From: Candidatus Zixiibacteriota bacterium
GTDB taxonomy: Bacteria; Zixibacteria; MSB-5A5; GN15; FEB-12
DNA length: 64,000 nucleotides
NCBI GenBank assembly: GCA_022571985.1
Contig: JACZWU010000001.1
Location: 219,501 to 283,500, forward strand
Reading direction: 5' to 3'
The notes under the pieces: model-generated
The model's database searches: none
Told to the model about the DNA's origin: nothing
The model's input: the letters and a program-made list of their open reading frames with translations, nothing else
In this document: positions 26,445-35,622 of the stretch, one piece after another
How the letters are laid out: every line of letters starts with the position of its first letter
Numbering within the stretch: position 1 is the first letter of the stretch
Made by a program: the position numbers and the translations under genes

Positions 26445-28286
26445 CTATGTACGGCCGAATTGTCTGTCTAAATCTTTGCGACTGAAACGCAAAAAAGTAG
26501 GCCGGCCGTGCGGACAGCTGTAAGGGTCTTTGCATTTTAAGAGCTGTTCCATCAGTCCGAGAGATTCAGCTTCGGTTAGAAAGTCGCCGGCCATGACTGC
26601 CGAGCGACAGGCGATTGACTGCGCCATCGCTTTTTTGATATCGTAGCCGGTTTTACGAAGCGACATGATGTCGTCGATTACTTTGCCGAACATTTTCTCC
26701 GGAGATTTTTTTGACATTATGGCCGGCACCGCTTCGATATTTACCATGCGGCCACCGAAAGGGGATACGCTGAAACCGCTGCCGTTTAACAGTCCGAGCG
26801 AATCTTCAAAAACAGCGTACTGCTCCGGGTCAAGTTCTACCTGTACCGGGAATAACAGATTCTGGGCATTGACCGCTTGTTTATCAACTTTCTCAAGCAT
26901 CTCTTCGTACAAGACTCGCTCGTGGGCAGTATGCTGGTCTATTATAAATAGCGCATCGCCTGTTGCAATTAACAAATAGAGATTGTCAAATCTGCCTATA
27001 AATCTAAATCCGGAAGCAGGACCGAAGTCGGCTTGAGCAGCAATTGAGGGAGTGATGACCTCACCGGTATTTTTGTCAATTTCTACCTGTCGATTTGAAT
27101 CAACAACTGAATTTTCATCAGCGACTGAGATAGTTTTATATAGCTGCGATATCAAGCCGGGTGTGGCAGCAGCATTGTTGGCGATTCCGGGAATCGGACT
27201 ATGATCTTTCTGAATTAAGTCTGAGCTTAAGTTTGAAAAACCACGTGGTTGTGCTGGCGGTCTAAAATTAGGAATAATGCCGTCCTGTCTTAAAGATTCC
27301 GCCACAAGTTTTTTGACCGCGTCATAAACTTCCCGTTCTTGCGCTAGGCGAACTTCGGTTTTTGAAGGGTGCACGTTGACATCAACCTGCGCAGGGTCGA
27401 TAGTCAAGAGCAGCGCCCCTACAGGAAAAAGACCACGCGGAATCAATTCGCCATAACCGGAAACCCAGGCGTGTGATATCGTAGGCGATGAAATAAAGCG
27501 GCCATTAATAAAAAGATACTGACCGTAGCGATTGTTACGCGCGTTTTCCGGAACACATAGAGCGCCTTCAAGGCGCACCGCTCCCAGCTGTCCCTTGACT
27601 GCAATAAAATTGTCATTTTTCCCCAATAGAACTGTGGCCCGGTCGCTTAGAGAATTATCCGGCCTGAGAGTGAAAATCTTTTTGCCATTAATTGTTGCTG
27701 AAAAAGCAATGCGGTAACTGCTGATAGCCATAGCCGTAGCGATACGGGCCAAATGCCTAGTTTCGGTTGATTGTGACTTAAGAAATTTCCGGCGGGCGGG
27801 CGTATTAAAAAATAAGTCTTCGACTTCGATTGTTGTCCCCACCTGAGCGGCAATCGGTTTTTTCGACTGCAGAATGCCTCCTTCGATAATTATCTCGGTA
27901 CCTGAATCAGATTCAGGCGTACGGGATACCATGCGCAGTCTTGAGACTGATGCAATAGACGGCAGCGCTTCGCCGCGAAAGCCGTAACTTGAAAGACGGT
28001 CCAAATCTGCGAAATTGGTTATTTTCGAAGTGGCGTGGCGCGAAAAAGCGATCTCTAACTGCTCTTCGTCTATGCCGCAGCCGTTGTCAACTACCCGTAT
28101 CAAAGTAGAGCCGGATTTTTCAATGACAATGTCAATTCGATCCGAGCCGGCATCGACTGCGTTTTCGACCAGCTCTTTTAAGACCGAGGCCGGCCGTTCG
28201 ACTACTTCGCCGGCCGCGATCTTATTGATTACGTTTTTAGGAAGCGGCTTTATCCAGCGTTTTTTTAACGTTTTAACTTCGGCCAT
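26445..28286 (-). CDS. mutL: DNA mismatch repair protein MutL with an endonuclease-type C-terminus
   Basis: 613 aa. GHKL ATPase motifs in the N-terminus: IAAGEVVERPASVLKELVENA, DNGCGI, RHATSKI, YGFRGEALPSIASVS. The C-terminal domain has DQHTAHERVLYE, matching the nuclease motif DQHAxxExxxxE with Thr for Ala, plus ACRSAVMAGD and CPHGRPTFLRF. These mark the nicking-type MutL of bacteria that lack MutH. It lies 5 nt after mutS, so the mismatch repair pair is one transcript. Confidence 0.97.
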   Translation of the reverse strand: MAEVKTLKKRWIKPLPKNVINKIAAGEVVERPASVLKELVENAVDAGSDRIDIVIEKSGSTLIRVVDNGCGIDEEQLEIAFSRHATSKITNFADLDRLSSYGFRGEALPSIASVSRLRMVSRTPESDSGTEIIIEGGILQSKKPIAAQVGTTIEVEDLFFNTPARRKFLKSQSTETRHLARIATAMAISSYRIAFSATINGKKIFTLRPDNSLSDRATVLLGKNDNFIAVKGQLGAVRLEGALCVPENARNNRYGQYLFINGRFISSPTISHAWVSGYGELIPRGLFPVGALLLTIDPAQVDVNVHPSKTEVRLAQEREVYDAVKKLVAESLRQDGIIPNFRPPAQPRGFSNLSSDLIQKDHSPIPGIANNAAATPGLISQLYKTISVADENSVVDSNRQVEIDKNTGEVITPSIAAQADFGPASGFRFIGRFDNLYLLIATGDALFIIDQHTAHERVLYEEMLEKVDKQAVNAQNLLFPVQVELDPEQYAVFEDSLGLLNGSGFSVSPFGGRMVNIEAVPAIMSKKSPEKMFGKVIDDIMSLRKTGYDIKKAMAQSIACRSAVMAGDFLTEAESLGLMEQLLKCKDPYSCPHGRPTFLRFSRKDLDRQFGRT

Positions 28287-28291
28287 AATTT

Positions 28292-30901
28292 TTAGTTTAA
28301 CTCTTCTTTTAATTCCTGCAACAGATTAAAAGCCTCAACAGGTGTCATGGTCTCAATTTCCGTATCTTTCAGTCTTGATTCCACTCTGGAGCTGGGTCTG
28401 TCAAAAAGCGATGTCTGCATTTTTGCCTGATATATTTCGCGGCCAAGTTCGCTCTTGATAAATTTGCCTGACTCTAACAGTTTCAAAATTTGTCTGGCCC
28501 GGCTGAGAGCTTTTCGGGGCAGACCGGCCAGCCTGGCGACTTCGATACCATACGAGTCGTCACAGCCCCCTTCGATAATCTTGTGCAAAAAGATGACTTT
28601 ATCTTCCCACTTTTTTACCGCCACCTGATAATTGTGAATCTTTTTATAAATCTGAGCCAGGCCGGTCAGTTCATGATAATGGGTGGCAAAAATTGTCCGC
28701 GAATTAAGTTCGTCATTTATGAATTCGGCCACTGCCCAGGCGACCGAGAGACCATCGAAAGTCGAAGTTCCCCGGCCAACTTCGTCTAAAAGAACAACCG
28801 ACTTGTCTGTCGCATTGTTTAAAATATTAGCGGCTTCTATCATTTCGACCAAGAAAGTCGACTGCCCTCTGGCAAGATTATCCATTGTACCGACTCTGGT
28901 GAAAACCCGGTCTACCAGACCAATTTCTGCCGAATCGGCTGGTACGAATGATCCGATCTGAGCCATAATGATTATATGCCCGATTTGCCGTAAGTAAGTT
29001 GATTTGCCGGACATATTGGGACCGGTAAGAATTATCTGTCTCCTGCTGGAGCTGTTTAGAAAAAGGTCATTGGCCACAAACGAGCCTGAGGGCATGACGG
29101 CTTCGATTACCGGATGCCGTCCGTTTTTTATTTCCAGCCTAGTGTCTTCAAAAATCTCCGGGCGACAGTAGTTATTGGAAACCGCCAAATCTGCCAGAGC
29201 TGAAACCAAATCAATCTCTGCTAACAGTTCTGCGCTGAGCATGATATCGGCCATGTGAGTCTCGGCATAATCTAAAAGCTCCTGATAAAGTCTGGATTCG
29301 AGCGCAAAGATTTTTTCTTCTGCGGAAAATATCAGGCTCTCTTTTTCTTTTAGCTCAGGAGTTATATAGCGCTCGGCATTAACCAGCGTTTGTTTTCTGA
29401 TATAATCGTCAGGCACCAGATGCGAATTTAAGCGGGTGACTTCCAGATAATATCCAAAGACTTTATTAAAACCTACTCTCAACGTATTGATGCCGGTTTT
29501 TACTCTTTCGATTTTCTGAAGTGAAGCAATATACAGCCTGGCTTCTTTGATCGAATCGTTTAAGTCGTCAAGCTCGCTCGAAAATCCGCGCCTTATGATT
29601 TTGCCGCCGGAAGATAAAAGCGGCGGTTCATCAGTTAGAGCTGCGCTGACTTTCCTGATAAGCTCAGTACAATCCGGCAGCGAAGGACCAATCATGATAA
29701 GATGCGGGCTTGATGCCTTTTCCAGTGTGCTCTTTAGTTCAAGCGCTATTTCAAGGGCGTCTTTAATGGCCGACATCTGGCGGGGATTGAGTTTGCCAAT
29801 GCCAAGTTTTCCGCCAAGTTTTTCAAGGTCCGGAAGTCCTTTGGTAAGATTTCTGATTTCTGTCTGGAGCTTATTGTTTTTTAAAAGTTCGGCAACGCCT
29901 GACAGGCGACGTTCTATTTTTGCCTTTACTATAAACGGACGCAGCAGCGCCGACTGCAGCCTGCGCGCGCCTGCCGCAGTATAGCAGCGGTTCATCACCG
30001 CAAAGAGAGTGTTTTCTTCGGTGGAGTCAGAAATATTTTTAATCAGTTCAAGATTTCTTACGGTAGAATAATCAAGAGCCATCAGCTGGTTATTATCGAA
30101 GCGCGTGATTTTGTTGATATGCGAAAGCTGCTGCCTGTGATTTTCTTTTAAATAGCGGAATATCGCTCCGGCCGCGCCGACAGCCAGCCGGGCGTTTTCC
30201 AGCCCAAAGCCATCGAGCGAACTGGTTCCAAAATGCTCGGTCAATTCTCTCATGGCAGTTTTGTTTTCAAAATTCCAGCTGGCCAGTTTGGTGAAATTAG
30301 CTGAACCGTCGGTTAAACCAAACTCCCGCTTGAACTGCTCCAGATCGTAGTCGTCTGGATAAAGAATCTCGGAGGGTTCCAGAACTTTGAGCCTCTCGGA
30401 AAGATCGCCGATGTTTCCTTCGTCCACAAAAAACGTGCCGGTCGAAATGTCCAGCGCCGCCAGGCCTATTTTATTTCTGTCACTCTTGCACAAGGCCACC
30501 AGACAGAGTGAAGCGGTAGTTTCTGATATCCCGACTGCGGCTGTGCCGGGAGTCAGAATTTCAACAATCTCTCTTTTGACCAGGCCTTTGGCCTCTTTGG
30601 GGTCTTCGACCTGCTCGACTATTACGACTTTTTCCCCATGCTCAAGCAGCTTCGCCAGATATTTTTCATAGGAATGGTAAGGCACGCCTGCCAGCGGAAT
30701 TTTTTCTGAATTTCCTTTTGACCTCGATGTCAGCGCTATACCCAGAATAGGCGCAGCTTTGATGGCGTCCTCACCAAACATCTCATAAAAATCCCCCATT
30801 CTGAAAAAAAGAATTTTATCCGGATGTTTCTCTTTGATGGCCTGAAACTGCCTCATCATCGGAGAATCTTTAGAGTTTGAACTGTCTGCAGTTGGTCTCA
30901 T
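28292..30901 (-). CDS. mutS: DNA mismatch repair protein MutS
   Basis: 869 aa, full length. Mismatch recognition motif FFRMGDFYEMFGEDA with the conserved Phe-x-Glu, clamp and lever domains, then the ABC ATPase: Walker A LTGPNMSGKSTYLRQ, STFLVEMIEAANIL, Walker B VVLLDEVGRGTSTFDG and THYHELTGLA. The C-terminal tail is typical (MQTSLFD, helical end). It binds mispairs and recruits MutL, encoded just downstream. Its ATG overlaps the stop of the SPOR-domain gene (ATGA). Confidence 0.98.
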   Translation of the reverse strand: MRPTADSSNSKDSPMMRQFQAIKEKHPDKILFFRMGDFYEMFGEDAIKAAPILGIALTSRSKGNSEKIPLAGVPYHSYEKYLAKLLEHGEKVVIVEQVEDPKEAKGLVKREIVEILTPGTAAVGISETTASLCLVALCKSDRNKIGLAALDISTGTFFVDEGNIGDLSERLKVLEPSEILYPDDYDLEQFKREFGLTDGSANFTKLASWNFENKTAMRELTEHFGTSSLDGFGLENARLAVGAAGAIFRYLKENHRQQLSHINKITRFDNNQLMALDYSTVRNLELIKNISDSTEENTLFAVMNRCYTAAGARRLQSALLRPFIVKAKIERRLSGVAELLKNNKLQTEIRNLTKGLPDLEKLGGKLGIGKLNPRQMSAIKDALEIALELKSTLEKASSPHLIMIGPSLPDCTELIRKVSAALTDEPPLLSSGGKIIRRGFSSELDDLNDSIKEARLYIASLQKIERVKTGINTLRVGFNKVFGYYLEVTRLNSHLVPDDYIRKQTLVNAERYITPELKEKESLIFSAEEKIFALESRLYQELLDYAETHMADIMLSAELLAEIDLVSALADLAVSNNYCRPEIFEDTRLEIKNGRHPVIEAVMPSGSFVANDLFLNSSSRRQIILTGPNMSGKSTYLRQIGHIIIMAQIGSFVPADSAEIGLVDRVFTRVGTMDNLARGQSTFLVEMIEAANILNNATDKSVVLLDEVGRGTSTFDGLSVAWAVAEFINDELNSRTIFATHYHELTGLAQIYKKIHNYQVAVKKWEDKVIFLHKIIEGGCDDSYGIEVARLAGLPRKALSRARQILKLLESGKFIKSELGREIYQAKMQTSLFDRPSSRVESRLKDTEIETMTPVEAFNLLQELKEELN

Positions 30902-31893
30902 CGAGCAACGACCTGAAATACTTCCTTATGCTCAGTTTCTAATTTTTGTTCGAATCTGGCCGCCTCTTCATAGGAACTGAAGCGGCCGACAAATACAACG
31001 CGGTAAGTTCTGCCTGAAATATACTTTGATTTAATTTCTACTTTATGTCCATACTTTTCAAATTTCTTGGAAAAGCGCGCAGCATTTTTCTTATCAGCAA
31101 AAACACCAAGCTGAACCGAATAATAGGTGCCGGTTCTCTGGTCTGCAATCCTTTCTCTTTTGGAGTAGCTGCTCAGACCGGACATATTATCTAAAAGAGC
31201 ATCGAGACCGATTGAGGCCGGGTAGCCTTCTTTGAGTAAGTTATAGAAAAAGACAGCGTCATCGGTGCGCTTTCTGCTGGTTGCATCAAGAGTAAGATAA
31301 TACAGGGCCGGGGCTACTCCCTCGCCTGATTTCTGGCTGGATAATTTGCGAAGCAAAGCACGGGCTGCAATTGTTTTCCGGTGCGACATCATTATGCGGG
31401 CTTTGTCGATTTGCCCCAGCGTCTGCAGATTGTCAGAATCATACTGTAATAAGAATCTGTCAATTTGTCTGACGGCCGCATCGTAGCGCTTATCCTGCTC
31501 ATCTATCAATGCCGAATATCTCATGAACTGCGGGCGGCGCTTGCCTCCCTCATGCTGAGTCAAATAGTCTGTGGTGATTTTTGAAGCCTGCCTGGTATTG
31601 CCGCTTAGTATCATGAACTGAACCAGCCGGTATTTGATTTCTTCACGATAAATGGCCGAGACACCTGCTTTTTGGGCTGCTTCCATCAGTTCGACTGACT
31701 TCAGAGCCCGGCGCTCAACCAAAGACAAATAGAAAAGATAATTACCGTCACGTTGTGCCGCTGTGGAAAGTTTTGAAAGGGAGTCGCGAGCAGCATCAAT
31801 GTCCCCGCTTACTATCATAGTGTAAATGTCACCGGAGCTTACAGGCGCTGCGGAAATAAGTATTACTGCGCAGCTTAAAAAGAATTTTCTCAT
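30898..31893 (-). CDS. Secreted helical-repeat protein with a C-terminal SPOR domain
   Basis: 331 aa. Signal peptide (RKFFLSCAVILISAAPVSS), a TPR-like helical region (about 25-240), then a SPOR domain at about 255-331 (YYSVQLGVFADKKNAARFSKKFEKYGHKVEI, YRVVFVGRFSSYEEAARFEQKL). SPOR domains bind denuded glycan at division septa, so a periplasmic role in division or wall processing is likely. It overlaps mutS by 4 nt and follows the LapB-like gene by 28 nt; its place ahead of mutS looks like a local operon arrangement. Confidence 0.88.
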   Translation of the reverse strand: MRKFFLSCAVILISAAPVSSGDIYTMIVSGDIDAARDSLSKLSTAAQRDGNYLFYLSLVERRALKSVELMEAAQKAGVSAIYREEIKYRLVQFMILSGNTRQASKITTDYLTQHEGGKRRPQFMRYSALIDEQDKRYDAAVRQIDRFLLQYDSDNLQTLGQIDKARIMMSHRKTIAARALLRKLSSQKSGEGVAPALYYLTLDATSRKRTDDAVFFYNLLKEGYPASIGLDALLDNMSGLSSYSKRERIADQRTGTYYSVQLGVFADKKNAARFSKKFEKYGHKVEIKSKYISGRTYRVVFVGRFSSYEEAARFEQKLETEHKEVFQVVAR

Positions 31894-31921
31894 ATTCGAG
31901 TCTCAGATAAATTAAAAAGTT

Positions 31922-33019
31922 CTACCCTGAGGTAGAAGCAGCCTTAAGATTATTGTCCTGAGCAGATTGACCGGCTGCTGCTTTTGTCTGCTTCTCTATG
32001 TTTCTAAAGAGACGGTCCAATTTTTCGTTTTCGTCTTTTTCTAAGTAAAGGCGCACCAGCTGCATTACAATTTTAACATCTTTGGGGGACTCTTCGACCA
32101 AATCAAATAACAGTCGTTCGGCAGAATCCAATTCACCTTTTTTCTTATGAAGTTCCGCCAGAGTTAATTTTGCTTTTCTGTCGGCGGGCACCTGCTCCAG
32201 TATCTTTTCGCAGATAGATTCTATATCACCAAATCTGCCAAGATCAAACAGAGACCTTTTCAGTCTGTCAATTACCCGGCCGCCATCGGACGGAACCGCT
32301 TCTATGAGTTTTTCCCAAAAATTTACCGCGTCTTCATAACGTTCTTCCTGAGCATAAGAATCTCCGATCGCTATAAAGGCGTCGCTGTATTTGGGGTCAA
32401 GCCCCAGCGCTTCTTTGAAAAGAATCCGTGCTTTGTGGTAATCACGTTTCTTGGTAAGTTCCATACCGATATTATACTTAAAGACAGCCAGAGGCTTTTT
32501 TGATTTATCTGATTCAAGTTTTAAAATCGTCACGGCGCTGTCGTAGGCATCTTCCCATTTTGATTCTTCCTTCTGAAGTTCCATGAGTTTAGTATGTCCC
32601 CAGCGATTACCGGAGTCATAAGAAAGAAGTTCTTTCAAGGCAGCTTCGGCCATATCTGCATCTTTTAACGAACTGTAATCTAAAAAAAGTTCTTTTAAGA
32701 CTGTAGCTTTTTGAGTAGCTGTTAAACCCTCTCTCAGGGTCAGGTCTTTATGAACCTGAAGCGCCCTCTCCGGCTTGCCATGTTCACGCAGTATTTTACC
32801 CAGACGGAGGTAGGCATCGATATTTCCCGAATCTTCGCTTACCGCCTGGCGGAGATTTGAGAAGGCCGACTCTATGCGGCCATCAAGCAGATCCTGCAAA
32901 GCTTTAACATAAACTCCGGACTCATTACTAGATTTCTTGTCAACATATTTGCTGTACAAAGCATAGAGACCGACTGTAACTACAAAAAGAAGTACAAAAA
33001 TGAGGGTATATTCTATCAT
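31922..33019 (-). CDS. LapB-like membrane-anchored TPR protein lacking the rubredoxin-like tail
   Basis: 365 aa. N-terminal transmembrane helix (YTLIFVLLFVVTVGLYALYSKYV), then about eight TPR motifs (DGRIESAFSNLRQAVSEDSGNIDAYLRLGKILREHGKPERALQVH is the usual LapB opening). In E. coli LapB/YciM controls lipopolysaccharide synthesis via FtsH and LpxC and has a C-terminal zinc rubredoxin-like domain. Here the C-terminus ends in a Gln/Ala/Ser tail with no CxxC pairs. The pairing with a LapA-like gene (ATGA overlap) supports the family call; function without the metal domain is uncertain. Confidence 0.8.
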   Translation of the reverse strand: MIEYTLIFVLLFVVTVGLYALYSKYVDKKSSNESGVYVKALQDLLDGRIESAFSNLRQAVSEDSGNIDAYLRLGKILREHGKPERALQVHKDLTLREGLTATQKATVLKELFLDYSSLKDADMAEAALKELLSYDSGNRWGHTKLMELQKEESKWEDAYDSAVTILKLESDKSKKPLAVFKYNIGMELTKKRDYHKARILFKEALGLDPKYSDAFIAIGDSYAQEERYEDAVNFWEKLIEAVPSDGGRVIDRLKRSLFDLGRFGDIESICEKILEQVPADRKAKLTLAELHKKKGELDSAERLLFDLVEESPKDVKIVMQLVRLYLEKDENEKLDRLFRNIEKQTKAAAGQSAQDNNLKAASTSG

Positions 33020-33387
33020 TGATCTTCCGACTCTACCAGATTTGAGCTGACTCCCGAGGCTTTTTCATCTTCCCCTTTAAGAAGCTCAGCAGACTCTTCA
33101 ATGGGCCTGTTACGCAAAGCGGTAACTTCAGACTCAAGCCCCCTGACATTTTTATGAAGGCCGTGAATCTGAACAGACTGCCGTAAATAAACTAAAATGA
33201 ATATCAATAGTGATACCAAAAGCCCTGACATAAACGACCAGAAGACAACTATAACCAGCGGTACTTCAATGTATTTGGCAAAAACCAGGTCGACGTTGAC
33301 TGTTTCAGCCGGACTTGAATTATAAAACGCGAATGCGACAACACAAACTATTACAAAAACTATTAGAATCGCTCTAAGTGCCCACAT
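33016..33387 (-). CDS. LapA-domain (DUF1049) membrane protein
   Basis: 123 aa. Two transmembrane helices (LRAILIVFVIVCVVAFAFYN and PLVIVVFWSFMSGLLVSLLIFILVYL) joined by a short loop, then a coiled coil (QIHGLHKNVRGLESEVTALRNR) and an acidic tail. This is the LapA/DUF1049 plan, and the neighbour is LapB-like. GGAGG stands 4 nt before the ATG. It is the first gene of the probable lapA-lapB-SPOR-mutS-mutL-miaA operon. Confidence 0.87.
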   Translation of the reverse strand: MWALRAILIVFVIVCVVAFAFYNSSPAETVNVDLVFAKYIEVPLVIVVFWSFMSGLLVSLLIFILVYLRQSVQIHGLHKNVRGLESEVTALRNRPIEESAELLKGEDEKASGVSSNLVESEDQ

Positions 33388-33426
33388 GATTCCTCCGGAA
33401 ATTCCTTAAGTATATGACAGAGTTTT

Positions 33427-33455
33427 AGGATACGGCGACCCTGCCTGAGGGTCAA
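33427..33455 (-). promoter_or_regulatory. Probable promoter of the lapA-to-miaA operon
   Basis: TTGACC (33455-33450), 17-nt spacer, TATCCT (33432-33427) on the minus strand, about 35 nt before the lapA-like ATG. The spacer contains GACCCT/AGGGTC, an inverted repeat overlapping the -35 that might be an operator. Confidence 0.55.
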
Positions 33456-33497
33456 TTAAAAAGAAAATCACCAGTAGACAATCACAATTTCAGGCGG

Positions 33498-34214
33498 TTA
33501 ACCCTCGCTTTTATCAGACTTTTCTTTGTCGCTTTCGCTTGTAAATTCAAAGGTGGAAATTATGTTCAGGGTTTCTTTTAAATTGTTTTCAAAATAGGAC
33601 CACTCAGTCATCAGGTGAAAGACAAAGACCCTGTTTCCTTTTTTGACCACAACAATTGCCCCGCCATATGCTCCATAAACTCTCTTACTGGCCAGGCCCG
33701 AAGAGGAAACGGCCACTTCCTTAACATAAGTAGATTTTGCCTGCCACAAGATGGCCTGCTCTCCGCTGAGCACTACCGGCTTGCGGCCTCTGGGAATAAA
33801 TCTTTCCCGCCGGGACCCGGATGAAATATCCGAAGCAATAATTTCACACTCTTTAAGCAGCTCTTTTTTCTGCTTGGTATTCCAGGTCTCGCTGACCAGC
33901 GAATCAAGGAAAGCGAATGTGGGCAGAGAAGTGGTGTCTGTCCAGATAATGATTCTCGGAATCTGGGTATAATCAGGAGCGTTGGTATAATCAGACGGAA
34001 TCTCGTATTTCCTCTTGGTCAAAAGAAGACGGTAATTGTCATTTTCTTTACGAAGCGAATGCTTCCAGCCTTTATTTAAGGTAATCTTGAAGCCGTATTT
34101 ACTGTCTACATAGACATTATCTTTAACTTTACCTGATCGCGGTCTACGGCGGCCGGCCTCGGCGATACTAGCCGCAAAAATTAGAAGAAAGCAAGCGATG
34201 ACTATTCGCTTCAT
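33498..34214 (-). CDS. Secreted protein of unknown function with a PsbP/DcrB-like pattern
   Basis: 238 aa. Signal peptide (KRIVIACFLLIFAASIAEA), then an opening typical of the PsbP/DcrB/Mog1-type fold (VYVDSKYGFKITLNKGWK), a central part with an Arg-rich loop (SSGSRRERFIPRGRKP), and a closing segment VFVFHLMTEWSYFENNLKETLNIISTFEF. The last motif (failure-prone residual-fit style end, ILxTFxF) is common in such domains. A charged tail rich in Ser, Asp and Lys follows. No catalytic residues are evident. Its gene stands apart, with 164 nt of apparently empty sequence upstream. Confidence 0.72.
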   Translation of the reverse strand: MKRIVIACFLLIFAASIAEAGRRRPRSGKVKDNVYVDSKYGFKITLNKGWKHSLRKENDNYRLLLTKRKYEIPSDYTNAPDYTQIPRIIIWTDTTSLPTFAFLDSLVSETWNTKQKKELLKECEIIASDISSGSRRERFIPRGRKPVVLSGEQAILWQAKSTYVKEVAVSSSGLASKRVYGAYGGAIVVVKKGNRVFVFHLMTEWSYFENNLKETLNIISTFEFTSESDKEKSDKSEG

Positions 34215-34378
34215 GTTAAGCTCCCGATTTGATGAATTTCCTATCGCTTCAGTCTACACTTATACATCGGAGAGTCAAGAATATTCTATGACGATTAATG
34301 GAGTGAGATTCGTCAGACTAAGGTTCAGCCAATTTCTGACTAAGGGTAATAACTGAAAGTGTTACTTTAAGGGAGTAC

Positions 34379-35500
34379 TCAGGAGCGCGCTGCAATAATA
34401 TCCAGAGAATTGCAAATCTCTCCGTATTTCTTTTCCGCCTCTTCCAGACAACGCCTGGCACTGCCATAGCCCGGGTTCAGTTTCAGCGTTTTACGGTACA
34501 TAGATATGCCTCTCTGCCAGTTTTTCTTCGACTGCTCCAGATATGATTTGGCAAGTTCGGCATACAAATCAACGTAGGATGGATTCTTATTAATCTCAGA
34601 TTCGAGATATCGGATGCGGGATTCAACCGAAGCATCTGCGGCCGCATCTCTTAAGACAATAAAGTGCATGTAATATGAAGCCTGGTCAGCTCTGATTTTC
34701 TCTTTTACCTTCTGCCCTACTGCCAGAAACTGCTCTAAAGCACTGGAATACTGGGAATCTTCGAGAGCTTTAAAAGCCTGTCCATAAGGAGAGATGGCAT
34801 ACTCGCTGTCTATCATGGCTGATTTGCGGAAAGCGTCCAGGCAGCGACTCGTTTCATTTGAAGCAGTTTCAGATTTGGAGTCTGAAACTATTCTATGCAG
34901 CATGCTGAGCCCCAGATTAAAATAGGCTCGGGAGTAATAGAGATTGATTTTTATTGCTTCGCTGAAAGCCGCAACTGCCTTTTTATAGTCTTCCTGGACC
35001 AGATGAATCTCCCCTAAAGTGTTTTGATAATCGGCGTAAGTGGGACACTGCAAAACCGACTCGGCGGCATTTTTTTCAGCGCTCTCTAAATTGCCCAGCT
35101 CCATTTCAACTAATGCCAGAGTCTGCCGGGCAGAGTGGAATTCCGGATCAAGGGTAACTGCCGAACGAAGCAGGTCTTTGGCTTCCACATAAAATCTCTT
35201 GAAATAAAGTGCCAGTCCCAGTTCACTTATCTCCTTGGCTTCGCTGCTGGAGAGCGCTCCCCGATAGGCCGCCAGCAGAGCCTCAAGTTCTTCTTTTCTT
35301 TCGCTGTGAGTAGACCTGACTAATGACATGATCTTGTCGGGGTTTTCCTCTATGGGGTGAGGCAACTTAAAAAGCTCAGTTAAGACACCATTGATATAGA
35401 TGGTCGAAGATATGGTACCTTCGGCAGGATTATTTGATGTCTGGATAAGAATCTCTTTTTCGTTTTCGATCAGCTTACTATTGATTCTAAAGGTTTCCAT
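34379..35500 (-). CDS. Cytoplasmic TPR protein with an N-terminal beta-rich domain
   Basis: 373 aa, no signal peptide. Residues 1-60 form a small strand-rich region (IENEKEILIQTSNNPAEG, SSTIYINGVLTELFKLPHP), followed by about six TPR units (LGLALYFKRFYVEAKDLLRSAV, LGEIHLVQEDYKKAVAAFSEAI). The N-terminal part is not recognised. It lies 123 nt from the GGDEF gene upstream and may belong to that signalling cluster as a scaffold (inference). Confidence 0.78.
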   Translation of the reverse strand: METFRINSKLIENEKEILIQTSNNPAEGTISSTIYINGVLTELFKLPHPIEENPDKIMSLVRSTHSERKEELEALLAAYRGALSSSEAKEISELGLALYFKRFYVEAKDLLRSAVTLDPEFHSARQTLALVEMELGNLESAEKNAAESVLQCPTYADYQNTLGEIHLVQEDYKKAVAAFSEAIKINLYYSRAYFNLGLSMLHRIVSDSKSETASNETSRCLDAFRKSAMIDSEYAISPYGQAFKALEDSQYSSALEQFLAVGQKVKEKIRADQASYYMHFIVLRDAAADASVESRIRYLESEINKNPSYVDLYAELAKSYLEQSKKNWQRGISMYRKTLKLNPGYGSARRCLEEAEKKYGEICNSLDIIAARS

Positions 35501-35622
35501 TTTGCCTGCCTATATTCTGATCCCTGTTTGGGGATATTTGCTTAAAGCTCATTCTCCTTTATAAAATCGGCAATTCGCAGCAAAGAGTTTAACGAAGCAG
35601 GCTAATCAATGGCAAAGATTTT

